Source: Pseudomonas sp. URMO17WK12:I2
GTDB lineage: Bacteria > Pseudomonadota > Gammaproteobacteria > Pseudomonadales > Pseudomonadaceae
Direction of reading: 5' to 3'
NCBI RefSeq assembly: GCF_003253735.1
Contig: NZ_QKYW01000005.1
Span: forward strand, 1-64,000
DNA: 64,000 nt
In this document: piece after piece, positions 8,566 to 17,293 of the stretch
How positions within the stretch are numbered: the first letter of the stretch is position 1
Layout: each line of letters starts with the position of its first letter
The notes under the pieces: generated by a model
What the model was told of the DNA's origin: nothing
What the model saw: only the letters and a program-made list of their open reading frames with translations
The model's database searches: none
Made by a program: the position numbers and the translations under genes

Positions 8566-9813
8566 TTACTGTAGCGCCAAAGGCTGGCCGGCGTTACGCC
8601 GCTCGGTCTGCCAGGTGGCCAGATCGGGCAGCCCGGTGCCGCCATCCAGACGCTCGACGATTTCGAAGTAATCCTGCTTGAGCGGATCCTTGAGCACCTC
8701 GGCGCGAGGTTTTACCTTCACCGCGTAAACGGTCTGGATGTTCTGGTGGTCGAAGCTGCGCCATTGCTGGCGATCCTTGAGCAGGGCGTAGCTGTGGCCT
8801 TCGAGCGCCTTGATCAGCGCCTCGCTGTCCAGACTGCCGGCGCGCTTGGCCGCATCCGCCCATTGCTGAACGATGCTGTAGGCCGATGCTGCCGAGCTGG
8901 ACGGGTACATGGCGTAGCGTTCGCTGTAGGCCTTGACGAAGGCTTTGCCAGGCGCCGAGTTCTCCAGCTCCGGCACGCGCCATGTCCAGGGCTCGGTGCC
9001 GACCACGCCCTCCATCAGGCCCGGCCCGGCCTGTTCGACGATGCTCTGGGTGAGATTCGGCGCGACGATCTGCATGCGCGAGGTAAGGCCCAGGTCCTTG
9101 GCGATGCGCATGGCTCGGACCAGGTCTTCACCGAACAGCACCAGTGCCAGGACGTCGGCATTGCTGGTGGCGGCCTGGGTCAGTGCGTTCTGATAATCAG
9201 CCAGGGCGGCGCCGGGGAACGGCACCTTGAGCCCAGGGTGCTGAGCAGCATCCTGGGTGCTGGTGGTCTGGCGTAGCGAGCTTTCGGTGGTATGGCCCCA
9301 GGTGTAGTCGGCCGTGACGTAGAAATAGCGTTTATCGGGTAACTGCTTGTTGAGGTACTGGCCCAGTACCTGGGCGCTCATCCAGGCGTTGTTGCACTCG
9401 CGAAACATGTACCGGTGTCCATCCTTGCCGGTGGTGTCATTGGAATAGGTGAGGGTGCCGAAGTACAGCAGGCCTTGTTGCGCTGCGCGCTTGCCGGCGG
9501 CGATGGCAACCGCGCTGGAGGCGCCGCCGAACAGCATGGCCGCACCTTCCTTGATCAGCTTGTCGACGTTGCGCACCGCTTTGTCCGGCTTCGAGGCGTC
9601 GTCCAGGCTGGACAGGCGCAGGCTGCGGCCCAGCACGCCGCCCTGGGCATTGAGTTCGTCGATGGCGAGCAGGGCGCCGCGCATTTGCGCCAGGCCTTCT
9701 TCTTTGTAGCTGCCGGTGCGCGGGTAGCTGAGTCCCAGGGTGATGGGGTCGGCAGCCTGGACACAGGCGCTGGCCGCCGTGCACAGGGCCAGAAACGCGA
9801 GCAATCGCTTCAT
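8566..9813 (-). CDS. LivK/LivJ-type periplasmic ligand-binding protein (Peripla_BP_6)
   Basis: The 415-residue protein has a signal peptide (MKRLLAFLALCTAASACVQA) followed by a type I periplasmic binding fold: ADPITLGLSYPRTGSYKEEG at the start, GGVLGRSLRLSSLDDASKPD and LLFGGASSAVAIAAGKRA-like segments. Relatives bind branched-chain amino acids, amides or aromatic compounds for ABC uptake. No permease or ATPase gene accompanies it. It ends 27 bp upstream of the DspI-like gene on the same strand, which suggests a shared transcript. An A-rich Crc/Hfq-type motif overlaps its leader. The ligand is unknown. Confidence 0.82.
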   Translation of the reverse strand: MKRLLAFLALCTAASACVQAADPITLGLSYPRTGSYKEEGLAQMRGALLAIDELNAQGGVLGRSLRLSSLDDASKPDKAVRNVDKLIKEGAAMLFGGASSAVAIAAGKRAAQQGLLYFGTLTYSNDTTGKDGHRYMFRECNNAWMSAQVLGQYLNKQLPDKRYFYVTADYTWGHTTESSLRQTTSTQDAAQHPGLKVPFPGAALADYQNALTQAATSNADVLALVLFGEDLVRAMRIAKDLGLTSRMQIVAPNLTQSIVEQAGPGLMEGVVGTEPWTWRVPELENSAPGKAFVKAYSERYAMYPSSSAASAYSIVQQWADAAKRAGSLDSEALIKALEGHSYALLKDRQQWRSFDHQNIQTVYAVKVKPRAEVLKDPLKQDYFEIVERLDGGTGLPDLATWQTERRNAGQPLALQ

Positions 9814-9826
9814 GGTGCAGTCCTTG

Positions 9827-9834
9827 TTTTTATT
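9827..9834 (-). promoter_or_regulatory. A-rich CA motif (possible Hfq/Crc site) at the binding-protein leader
   Basis: The minus strand reads AATAAAAA here, followed by CAAGGAC and the start codon at 9813. It fits the relaxed AANAANAA pattern of Hfq/Crc translational repression sites in Pseudomonas, placed just ahead of the ribosome-binding site. Confidence 0.4.
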
Positions 9835-10004
9835 ATGGTGTTGGCCGCTCCTTTTTACGCTTTTATCCGCTCTTCGTGTGATTCACTTTTGGTCTAAGAA
9901 ATGGCGGTTGCCGACCACTTCACGTGTTTGCGGCCCGCCGTTGCCTTGACTTGATCTGGATGCTTCTCTAGCGTGCCGTTTTCATTGAATTACCGGGAGC
10001 AGGC

Positions 10005-10703
10005 ATGTCCGCCGCAGACAAGGTCAAGCTGGAGGCCGGCTGGAAACAGGCGCTTCACGATGAGTTCGACAAGCCCTACATGAGCGCCCTGGGCGATTTC
10101 CTGCGCCAGGAAAAAGCGGCCGGCAAGGAAATCTATCCACCGGGACCGCTGATCTTCAATGCCCTGGATTCCACGCCCCTCGATCAGGTCAAGGTGGTGA
10201 TCATCGGTCAGGATCCTTACCACGGCCCCGGTCAGGCCCACGGTTTGTGCTTCTCGGTGCAGCCGGGCGTGGCCACGCCGCCGTCGCTGGTGAACATCTA
10301 TAAAGAGCTCAAGCGCGACCTCAATATCGACATTCCCAACCACGGTTATCTGCAATCCTGGGCCGAGCAGGGCGTGTTGCTGCTCAACACCTCGCTGACG
10401 GTCGAACGTGCCAACGCCGGCTCCCATGCCGCCAAGGGCTGGCAGCCGTTTACCGACCGGATCATTTCGGTGGTCAGCGAGCAGCGTCCGCATCTGGTGT
10501 TTCTGCTCTGGGGCGCCCATGCGCAGAGCAAAGAGCGCTTGATCGATACCAGCAAGCATCTGGTGCTGCGCTCACCGCATCCATCGCCGTTGTCAGCGCA
10601 TCGCGGTTTTATCGGTAACGGCCACTTCAGCCGCACCAACAAGTTCCTTGAACAGCACGGGCTGACCCCGATCGACTGGCGCCTGGCGCCGGTTCAGGGC
10701 TAA
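10005..10703 (+). CDS. ung: Uracil-DNA glycosylase
   Basis: The 232-residue enzyme removes uracil from DNA as the first step of base-excision repair. The water-activating motif [14 protein letters not shown] is present with the catalytic Asp at residue 70, and the C-terminal uracil-binding motif [11 protein letters not shown] carries the essential His. Length is normal for family-1 UNG. The ATG at 10005 follows a GGGAGCAGGC ribosome-binding site. Its stop overlaps the stop of the opposite-strand lipoprotein gene by 4 nt. Confidence 0.97.
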   Translation: MSAADKVKLEAGWKQALHDEFDKPYMSALGDFLRQEKAAGKEIYPPGPLIFNALDSTPLDQVKVVIIGQDPYHGPGQAHGLCFSVQPGVATPPSLVNIYKELKRDLNIDIPNHGYLQSWAEQGVLLLNTSLTVERANAGSHAAKGWQPFTDRIISVVSEQRPHLVFLLWGAHAQSKERLIDTSKHLVLRSPHPSPLSAHRGFIGNGHFSRTNKFLEQHGLTPIDWRLAPVQG

Positions 10704-11554
10704 CCGGAACAGATCTCGCCGGCCAGGTCAGCGCGTATCGATGTCAGGCGCTGGTTCACCTGGTCGCGCTGCCTGTGGTCGGCAGCAGCCAGCAGGTCGC
10801 TGAGCAACGCAGCCATGGCCTGGCGTGATTGTTCGTAGGCCTGGGTGGTCTGCTGGTCATGGCCACCACGGCGATTCTCCAGCACATGGCTCATGCGCTG
10901 GGCGAAGTCCTCGGCGTCACGGTCATCCAGCACGCGGCGGAACTCGCCTTGCCAGCGCGCGCGGTTCTCCAGCCACAGGCGGTTCTGATCGCGGCGCTCG
11001 CTGGCCCACTGGGCGACCCGCGCGCGCTGCGTTTCATTGAGGCTGCCGAACCAGGGTTTCAGGCGTTTCTCCAGGCGTTCGGCGCGCTCGCTGATCTGAG
11101 TCTCCAGGGGCGGTTCGAGAAATTTCTGACGGTCTTCGCGATTATCCTTTTCCATGCGGGCGTAGAGGCGTTCGACCTGTTCGGGACGTAGGTCGGCAAG
11201 CAGGGCGACGGTCGTGGGGTTGGTCTGCTGCACGATGGCGTTGAAGGCCTGCTCGGCCTCGATCATCTGCGCTTCCATTTGTCGGGCGTCCGGCTCGGGC
11301 GCCTCGACCAGTTGCTCGGTGCGCTGCAGCCAGTCCACATAGCGGGGCAACTCTGTGCTGCAGTGCCAGGCCAGGTGCTCCTGCAGCTTGGGCTTGAACC
11401 AGGCCTTCTGCTGCGAATCGAGATCCAGGTACTGATCTACCCGCCAGGAAATCACCCAGTCCAGGTTGCGATAGGCCAGGCCAGTCTTGCTGCAGGCACT
11501 GACCAGCACGCCGAGCGATAGCAGCAGGCACAGGCTTTTCAGATAACCGGACAT
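10700..11554 (-). CDS. DUF6279 family lipoprotein
   Basis: The 284-residue protein starts [21 protein letters not shown], a lipoprotein signal with the lipidated Cys at residue 21. GAGGAG lies just before the ATG at 11554, which decides this start over an in-frame upstream Met. The mature part is rich in Arg, Glu and Gln with predicted long helices (for example [18 protein letters not shown]) and no enzyme motif. It looks like the conserved uncharacterised Pseudomonas lipoprotein family DUF6279, found beside ung. I cannot give a function; it is probably periplasm-facing. Confidence 0.75.
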   Translation of the reverse strand: MSGYLKSLCLLLSLGVLVSACSKTGLAYRNLDWVISWRVDQYLDLDSQQKAWFKPKLQEHLAWHCSTELPRYVDWLQRTEQLVEAPEPDARQMEAQMIEAEQAFNAIVQQTNPTTVALLADLRPEQVERLYARMEKDNREDRQKFLEPPLETQISERAERLEKRLKPWFGSLNETQRARVAQWASERRDQNRLWLENRARWQGEFRRVLDDRDAEDFAQRMSHVLENRRGGHDQQTTQAYEQSRQAMAALLSDLLAAADHRQRDQVNQRLTSIRADLAGEICSG

Positions 11555-11630
11555 GTCGACTCCTCTTGGTGCACGCTGGGAAGAGAGTACGCCAGCCATG
11601 TCGACCGCACGCGCTCGGACATATCCGCTA

Positions 11631-11657
11631 AAAAAAGCCCGGCATAGAGCCGGGCTG
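11631..11657 (-). terminator. Rho-independent terminator of the tct operon
   Basis: On the minus strand the arm AGCCCGGC pairs with GCCGGGCT across a 5-nt loop and is followed by seven T. It lies just after the stop of the AbrB-like gene and ends the opdH-tctCBA-abrB transcript. Confidence 0.92.
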
Positions 11658-11663
11658 GAAAAG

Positions 11664-12719
11664 TCAGGGTAGTGGCGAGTGCCGCTGCCACAACCGGAAC
11701 AAGGGTTCCGCCAGAAACATCACCAGAAACAGGCGCAGGGCCTGCAGCGCCGTGACCAGTGCTACTGACAGTTGCAGCGCTTCAGCGGTCAGGCACAGTT
11801 CGGTGATGCCGCCGGGCATCATGCCGAGCATCAGCGACACCGATTCGATACCGCTCACCCAGCCGACGGCGGAACCGAGCAGCGCCGTGACTATCATCGC
11901 CAGCAAGGTGAACAGTATGACGCGCAGCAGAAAGCCCGGTGCACTGCGAAAGAACGCCCGGTCGAAATGACAGCCCAGCGCGCAGCCGATCAGCCATTGG
12001 CCGGCCTGACCGAGCCAGCCGGGCATGCCGATATGCAGATCGAACGTCACGCTAGCTGCGGCGCACAGCGTCAACGGGCCGAGCATCCATGGGTTGGGCT
12101 GCCCGAGGCGCCGCCACAGCAGAGCCAGCAAGGCGCCTGCGGGCAGCAAAATCGCCAGCCAGAACCAGTCCACCGGCATGGGTGGTGCCGGCTCGACGGG
12201 AGGCAGGCCCCAGGTGAACAACGCTGGAATCAGCAGGATGACCATCAGCAGGCGTACGCTGTGCGCGGCAGCGATACGTGCCGGTTGCGCGCCGTGGCGA
12301 CGGGACAGATTGACCATTTCGCTGGCTCCGCCCGGCATGCTGGCGAAGAACGCCGTGGCACGGTCCACACCGCAGCGGCGCAAACCGGCAATGCCAATGG
12401 CGCTGAGGGCGAGGGTAGCGCATGCGCCGAGCAGAATGATTGTCAGGTTGCCCAGCACCTGCTCGAGCACCTCATTGGTGAAGTGCAGGCCAATACCGGC
12501 TGCGACCAGCCATTGGCCAACCTGTCGCCCGCCTGGCATTTCCTGGCTGAGCACGCCGCTGCAGCGCAGCAGAATGACCGCCAGCAGTGAGCCGATGACC
12601 CAAGGCAAAGGCCAGCCGACAAGGCTGGCCAGGTAACCACCCACTGCGCCAACCAGTGGCGTGAGCCACCAGTTGCGCAGGTGCCTGGGGTTATCGTGCG
12701 GGTTGTCGCTATCAGGCAT
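11664..12719 (-). CDS. AbrB-family (duplicated) integral membrane protein
   Basis: The 351-residue protein has about ten hydrophobic segments arranged as two similar halves, each with a PGG motif (SMPGGASEMV and MMPGGITELCL). This is the AbrB duplication membrane family, often misnamed ammonia monooxygenase or transcriptional regulator. Its ATG at 12719 lies inside the end of tctA (8-nt overlap), and the operon terminator follows it, so it is made together with the tricarboxylate transporter. Its biochemical role is not established. Context suggests transport or transport accessory function rather than DNA binding. Confidence 0.8.
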   Translation of the reverse strand: MPDSDNPHDNPRHLRNWWLTPLVGAVGGYLASLVGWPLPWVIGSLLAVILLRCSGVLSQEMPGGRQVGQWLVAAGIGLHFTNEVLEQVLGNLTIILLGACATLALSAIGIAGLRRCGVDRATAFFASMPGGASEMVNLSRRHGAQPARIAAAHSVRLLMVILLIPALFTWGLPPVEPAPPMPVDWFWLAILLPAGALLALLWRRLGQPNPWMLGPLTLCAAASVTFDLHIGMPGWLGQAGQWLIGCALGCHFDRAFFRSAPGFLLRVILFTLLAMIVTALLGSAVGWVSGIESVSLMLGMMPGGITELCLTAEALQLSVALVTALQALRLFLVMFLAEPLFRLWQRHSPLP

Positions 12720-14226
12720 TGGCCGCTTCGGCCTTGCGCTGACTACGCTTGCGCCAGGTGCGGTAGAACGGCAGGGCGATCATTGCCACGATCAGCGTCC
12801 ACACGCCCCAGGTGATCGGGCTGGCAAACAGGATACCCAGCTCACCGTTGGAGATCGACAACGCGCGACGCAGGTTCTGCTCCATCAAACCGCCGAGAAT
12901 GAAGCCCAGCAGGATCGCCGACAGCGGGAAGTCCATCTTGCGCAGGATGTAGCCGGCCACGCCGATGCCGATCATCAGGTACAGGTCGAACGCAGTGGCG
13001 TGTACGGCGTAGACGCCGATCGAGGTGATGATGGCGATGGCCGGCACCAGTGCCCAATAGGGTACGGCAAGGATCTTGGTGAAGATCTTGATCATCGGCA
13101 CGTTCATCACGATCAGCATGATGTTGGCCACGAACAGCGAGGCGATCAGGCCCCAGACGATGTCCGGCTGGTCACGGAACAGCAGCGGGCCCGGGGTGAT
13201 GTTGTACAGCGTCAGGGCGCCAAGCATCACCGCGGTGGTGCCAGAGCCGGGAACGCCGAGGGTCAGCATCGGCACCATGGAACCGCAGGCCGAGGCGCTG
13301 TTGGCGGTTTCCGGGGCGGCCAGACCACGCAGATCACCTTCACCGAACTTGTTGTCCTTGGTAGCCAGGCGCTTTTCGCTCATGTACGCCACGGCGCTGG
13401 CCAGGGTCGCACCGGCGCCCGGCAGGATGCCCAGGCCAAAACCGACCGCGCCGCTACGCAGGTTGGTGGCCAGCACCGACAGGCCTTCCTTCATGTTGAA
13501 CAGCATGCGGCCCTTGGCTTCGATGGCCTTCTGGCCGTGGTGCGTCCGTTCGAGCAGCACCAGAATCTCGCTGACCGAGAACAGGCCGAGAACCAGCACC
13601 ACGAACTGGATGCCGTCGGCCAGGCCGAGGCTGCCGAAGGTGAAGCGGTACACGCCGCTGTTGGAGTCGATGCCGACACACGACAGGAACAAGCCAATAC
13701 AGGCCGCGATGGCGGTCTTCATTGGTTTGTTGCCGGCCATGCCTGCCAGACAAACGATAGCGAACACCATCAGCACGAAGTATTCGGCCGGGCCGAACGC
13801 CACCGCCCATTTGGCCAGCAGCGGGGCGAAGATCACCACACCACAGGTCGCCATCAGGCCACCGACGAACGAGCTCCAGGCGGAGATCGACAGGGCGACA
13901 CCGGCCTTGCCCTGACGGGCCAGCGGGTAGCCATCCAGGGTGGTCATCACGGCCGAGGCCTCGCCCGGGATGTTCAGCAGGATCGAGGAAATACGACCGC
14001 CGTATTCGCAGCCCAGGTACACGGCAGCGAGCAGGATCAGTGCGGTTTCCGGCGGCAGGCCGAGGGCGAAGGCGATCGGGATCAACAGCGCCACGCCGTT
14101 GATCGGGCCCAGGCCCGGCAGCAGGCCGACGATGGTGCCGATCAGGGTGCCGCACAGGGCGGTGAACAGGTTATAGGGGCTCAGGGCGACGCCGAAGCCC
14201 TGGCCCAGGTAGCTAAAAGTATCCAC
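12712..14226 (-). CDS. tctA: Tripartite tricarboxylate transporter, large permease subunit TctA
   Basis: The 504-residue large membrane subunit of the tripartite tricarboxylate transporter has about 12 hydrophobic segments. It contains the paired family motifs GLLPGLGPINGVALLIP near residue 37 and GLGILPGAGATLASAVAYMS in the middle. It imports citrate-like acids using the ion gradient, taking substrate from the periplasmic protein TctC. The start is GTG at 14226, 3 bp after the tctB stop with GGAG inside the end of tctB, and its end overlaps the AbrB-like gene. Gene order opdH-tctC-tctB-tctA matches the known Pseudomonas tricarboxylate locus. Confidence 0.95.
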   Translation of the reverse strand: MDTFSYLGQGFGVALSPYNLFTALCGTLIGTIVGLLPGLGPINGVALLIPIAFALGLPPETALILLAAVYLGCEYGGRISSILLNIPGEASAVMTTLDGYPLARQGKAGVALSISAWSSFVGGLMATCGVVIFAPLLAKWAVAFGPAEYFVLMVFAIVCLAGMAGNKPMKTAIAACIGLFLSCVGIDSNSGVYRFTFGSLGLADGIQFVVLVLGLFSVSEILVLLERTHHGQKAIEAKGRMLFNMKEGLSVLATNLRSGAVGFGLGILPGAGATLASAVAYMSEKRLATKDNKFGEGDLRGLAAPETANSASACGSMVPMLTLGVPGSGTTAVMLGALTLYNITPGPLLFRDQPDIVWGLIASLFVANIMLIVMNVPMIKIFTKILAVPYWALVPAIAIITSIGVYAVHATAFDLYLMIGIGVAGYILRKMDFPLSAILLGFILGGLMEQNLRRALSISNGELGILFASPITWGVWTLIVAMIALPFYRTWRKRSQRKAEAANA

Positions 14227-14229
14227 GGA

Positions 14230-14688
14230 TCAGATCTCCAGGGAGGACAGGATGCCGAGTGGCAGCGGTACGTCGAGGATTTTGTCGAACAGCAGGTACA
14301 GGCCGACTGCCAGCACCACACCGGAAATCAGGCTGGCTTTCCAGGTGCCTTCGTACAGACGGGCCATGGCAATGCCGAAAATCAGGCTGGCCGGCACGAA
14401 GCCCAGTGGCTCGAACAGCGCGGCGTAGATGGTGAGGATCACCACGCAGCCAACCACTTTGCTGATCACATGTTTGTCCAGTGGCGGCTCGTCGCTGTGC
14501 CCGGTGCTGCCGGAAGGCTTCTTCACCAACAGGTAGATGGCGCCCAGCCCCATGAGGGTCAGCAGCAGCATCGGGTAGGCGCGCGGGCCTACCGGCTCAT
14601 AGGAGAAAGGCGCGTGATAGCCCCAGGCGACGACGCCCAGCCCGGCACAGGCGAGCAGCAGCACGACGCCGAAAATGCGTTGTGACAT
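14230..14688 (-). CDS. tctB: Tripartite tricarboxylate transporter, small permease subunit TctB
   Basis: The 152-residue small membrane subunit has four hydrophobic segments, the usual TctB topology, starting with RIFGVVLLLACAGLGVVAWG. The ATG at 14688 is preferred over an in-frame ATG at 14724 because AGGACA precedes it. It sits between tctC and tctA. An A-rich AAAAATAA motif directly abuts the AAGGA ribosome-binding site, a possible Hfq/Crc site. Confidence 0.9.
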   Translation of the reverse strand: MSQRIFGVVLLLACAGLGVVAWGYHAPFSYEPVGPRAYPMLLLTLMGLGAIYLLVKKPSGSTGHSDEPPLDKHVISKVVGCVVILTIYAALFEPLGFVPASLIFGIAMARLYEGTWKASLISGVVLAVGLYLLFDKILDVPLPLGILSSLEI

Positions 14689-14699
14689 CGCGGATGTCC

Positions 14700-14707
14700 T
14701 TATTTTT
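14700..14707 (-). promoter_or_regulatory. A-rich CA motif at the tctB ribosome-binding site
   Basis: The minus strand reads AAAAATAA directly followed by GGACA, fitting AANAANAA. Similar motifs precede tctC and opdH in the same operon, which supports catabolite control of the whole uptake system. Confidence 0.4.
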
Positions 14708-14775
14708 AAGATGGCAAAAGGCACCCCCTAGGCGATGCCCAGAGGATGGCGGGGGTAAAGGATTTGTAGCGCGTG

Positions 14776-15759
14776 TTACTGCTGGATCAGGCCGAATTCC
14801 TGGGCCAGTTCCTTGTATTGCGCGACCTGTTTCTTGACGTACGCGTCCAGCTCGTCACCGGTCATGGCGAACGGATAGAGCTCGCGATCTTCACGCAGCT
14901 TGGCGAAGTCGTCGGAGGCCAGCAGTTGGTCGAAGGAGTTCTTCCACCAGGCGTAGGCTTCGTCGCTGACCTTCGGGCCGAGATAGAAACCACGGATTAC
15001 CGGCCAGACCACATCGAAGCCTTGCTCTTTGGCCGTCGGGATTTCGGCCACTACCTTGCCCGGCAGGCGCTCTTCGGAGAACACCGCGAGGATGCGCATG
15101 TCGCCGCTTTCGATGTGCGGTACGGAGTCGGAGATGTCGGTACTGGCAACCTGAATGTGGCCGCCGAGCAGCGCAGTGGCCAGCTCGCCACCCCCTTCCA
15201 TTGCCACGTAACGCAGCTCACGCGGATCGATACCGGCGGCGCGGGCGATCAGTGCGGTCTGCATCCAGTCCTGGCTGCCAACGGTGCCGCCGGAACCGAT
15301 GACCACTTTGCCCGGGTTTTCCTTGAGGGCCTTGACCAGATCATCGAGGGTCTTGAACGGGGAGTCCTTGCGTACCGCCAGTGCGCCATAGCTGGTGCCG
15401 ACGCCGGCCAGCCACTTCACCGCGTTCTCGTCGAAACGGCCGAACTTGCCCTGGGCGAGGTTGAGCAGCGAGCCGCTGGAGAAGGCCGTGATGGTACCCG
15501 CGTCGGCAGGGCGCTGTGCGACCACCGCGTTGTAGGCCACCGCGCCAACGCCGCCTGGCATGTAGGTCACGCGCATTGGCGATTTGAGCAGCTTGCTTTC
15601 CACCAGCGCGCTTTGCGCCAGCTTGCAGGTCAGGTCGAAGCCGCCGCCCGGGGCCGCCGGTGCGATGCACTCAGGGCGGCGGGGCTCGTCGGCCAGCAAT
15701 GGGCCTGCGAAGGCCATGCAGGCGGCTGTCAGGGCTATACGGGTAAAGGTGTTTTTCAT
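14776..15759 (-). CDS. tctC: Tricarboxylate-binding periplasmic protein TctC
   Basis: The 327-residue periplasmic receptor (Bug/TctC family) has a signal peptide MKNTFTRIALTAACMAFAGPLLA. The mature part begins near PECIAPAAPGGGFDLTC, the ligand-site loop of the family, and contains VVIGSGGTVGSQDW. It captures tricarboxylates such as citrate or cis-aconitate and hands them to TctAB. GGAGG lies 10 nt before the ATG, and an AATAAAAA motif lies just ahead of that. It follows the porin gene by 30 bp and is separated from tctB by about 87 bp. Confidence 0.95.
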   Translation of the reverse strand: MKNTFTRIALTAACMAFAGPLLADEPRRPECIAPAAPGGGFDLTCKLAQSALVESKLLKSPMRVTYMPGGVGAVAYNAVVAQRPADAGTITAFSSGSLLNLAQGKFGRFDENAVKWLAGVGTSYGALAVRKDSPFKTLDDLVKALKENPGKVVIGSGGTVGSQDWMQTALIARAAGIDPRELRYVAMEGGGELATALLGGHIQVASTDISDSVPHIESGDMRILAVFSEERLPGKVVAEIPTAKEQGFDVVWPVIRGFYLGPKVSDEAYAWWKNSFDQLLASDDFAKLREDRELYPFAMTGDELDAYVKKQVAQYKELAQEFGLIQQ

Positions 15760-15776
15760 GGGGCGGGTCCTCCAAG

Positions 15777-15784
15777 TTTTTATT
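15777..15784 (-). promoter_or_regulatory. A-rich CA motif ahead of tctC
   Basis: The minus strand reads AATAAAAA a few bases before the GGAGG ribosome-binding site of tctC, fitting the relaxed AANAANAA Hfq/Crc pattern. Confidence 0.4.
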
Positions 15785-15789
15785 GTGAG

Positions 15790-17055
15790 TTACCAAATCG
15801 GTAGCGAGTAACCAACGATGATGCGGTTTTCATCGGCATCGCGGGCGAAGTCGGAGCGGAAGCTGGCATTGCGCAGGCGCACGTAGAGATCTTTCAGGGC
15901 GCCGCTTTGCACCACGTACTTGAGCTCGATGTCGCGCTCCCACTCGCCGCCGGTCTGGTTGCTGCCGCTGATCTTGGCGTCGTCACCGCTGATGTAGCGG
16001 GTCATGAAGCTCAGACCGGGAACGCCGACCTTGGCGAAGTCGAAGTCGTAGCGGGCTTGCCAGGAGCGTTCGTCGGCGTTGGCAAAGTCGTTGATCTGCA
16101 CGAAGTTGACCAGGAACGGATCGCTGCCATCGATGTAGGCGAAGCCGGTGTCGCCGCTCATGTCCTGGTAGCCGAGGCCGAACTTGTGGCTGCTGATGGC
16201 GTAACTGACCATGCCGTTCAGGGCGCGGTTGTCAATCTTGCCGGCCTTGGAGGCGCCGCTGTCATTGCTGATGGTCAGGCGCAGGTCGCTGGAGAGTACG
16301 CCAGCGCCCAGGGGATGCTTGGTCTGCAGGCCGAAGAAGTGCTGGCGGTAGATATCGTCGAGGTCGGCGAAGTAATAACGTCCCGTCACGTTTTTGCTGA
16401 AAGCGTAATCGAGGCCTGCCAGGTCGAGATGGTCGGCGGTGATGCCGCCGGCATAACGGCCGTTCTTGCCGTTGAGCACGAGGTCTTCGGAGTTGGTCGA
16501 GGCGCGGTCGATGACCTTGTCCAGGCGACCACCGGTGAAGGTCAGGCCGTCCAGTTCGGACGAGGTCAGCAGGCCACCTTCGAATACCTGCGGCAGCAGA
16601 CGGCTGTCGCTGGCCTTGACCACCGGCAATTCGGGAATGTGCGAGCCGTAGCGCAGCTCGGTCTCGGATACCTTGAGCTTGGCCGTCAGGCCCAGACGTG
16701 AGAATTCATCGGGCGTGCCGCCGTCGTCCTGTACCGGAAGCAGGTCAGTGCCGGTGCGGCCGCCGCCCGAATCCAGCTTGACCCCCAGCATGCCCATGGC
16801 GTCGAGGCCGACTCCGAAGGTGCCTTCGGTGAAGCCGGAACGCACGTCCAGCAAGAAGCCCTGACCCCATTCTTCGCGCTTGTTCTGGCCAGTGCCCTCG
16901 CGGAAATCACGGTTCAGGTAGATATTGGTGGTGGTCAGGCTGGCGGAGCTGTCTTCGATGAAGGCGGCGTGGGCCAGGGGGGCGAGCAGGGCAGTTGGGA
17001 GTGCGAGGCTGAGCAGGCTCAACGGCGAGATAGCCTGGCGCATGGCTGTTGGCAT
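15790..17055 (-). CDS. opdH: OprD-family outer membrane porin, tricarboxylate type (OpdH-like)
   Basis: The 421-residue protein is an outer membrane beta-barrel of the OprD family. A signal peptide ends ...LLAPLAHA and the mature start AAFIEDSSASLTTTNIYLNR is typical, as are GLDYAFSKNVTGRYYFADL and the final aromatic residue (IVGYSLPIW). The ATG at 17055 is chosen because GGAG lies 8 nt upstream; earlier in-frame starts lack this. Placement directly before tctCBA matches P. aeruginosa OpdH, the tricarboxylate/cis-aconitate porin. The leader carries a strong A-rich Hfq/Crc motif, and the divergent tctDE genes probably regulate it. Confidence 0.9.
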   Translation of the reverse strand: MPTAMRQAISPLSLLSLALPTALLAPLAHAAFIEDSSASLTTTNIYLNRDFREGTGQNKREEWGQGFLLDVRSGFTEGTFGVGLDAMGMLGVKLDSGGGRTGTDLLPVQDDGGTPDEFSRLGLTAKLKVSETELRYGSHIPELPVVKASDSRLLPQVFEGGLLTSSELDGLTFTGGRLDKVIDRASTNSEDLVLNGKNGRYAGGITADHLDLAGLDYAFSKNVTGRYYFADLDDIYRQHFFGLQTKHPLGAGVLSSDLRLTISNDSGASKAGKIDNRALNGMVSYAISSHKFGLGYQDMSGDTGFAYIDGSDPFLVNFVQINDFANADERSWQARYDFDFAKVGVPGLSFMTRYISGDDAKISGSNQTGGEWERDIELKYVVQSGALKDLYVRLRNASFRSDFARDADENRIIVGYSLPIW

Positions 17056-17069
17056 GTGGGGTAACTCCA

Positions 17070-17083
17070 TTGTTGTTATTGTT
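17070..17083 (-). promoter_or_regulatory. Extended CA motif in the opdH leader
   Basis: The minus strand reads AACAATAACAACAA immediately ahead of the GGAG ribosome-binding site of opdH. It contains overlapping exact matches to AAYAAYAA, the Hfq/Crc repression motif of Pseudomonas carbon-catabolite control. It is the clearest of five such motifs noted in the window. Confidence 0.65.
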
Positions 17084-17293
17084 GTCACGACTGCGCACCA
17101 CTGCGCAGATCGTTTCTGGGCGGATCAAGCCGCCCTGATGTGATCCTAGAAGTGCAACCTTTCGCCAAGCTTTCAATGGGCCAAGTTGTTACATATGTGC
17201 CGCCGTTGCACGCTGTAACTGCCAACTCTTCGCGCGAGCGGTAAACTCTCGCCACACATGGCAGTCAAGTCCATGGTTTGTGTGGAGGTTGCA

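Noticed and set aside
12661..14685. A 674-codon open frame on the plus strand
   Set aside because: It is antisense to tctA, tctB and the AbrB-like gene, has no family features and is rich in Gln, His, Gly and Asp as expected from reverse reading of GC-rich codons.
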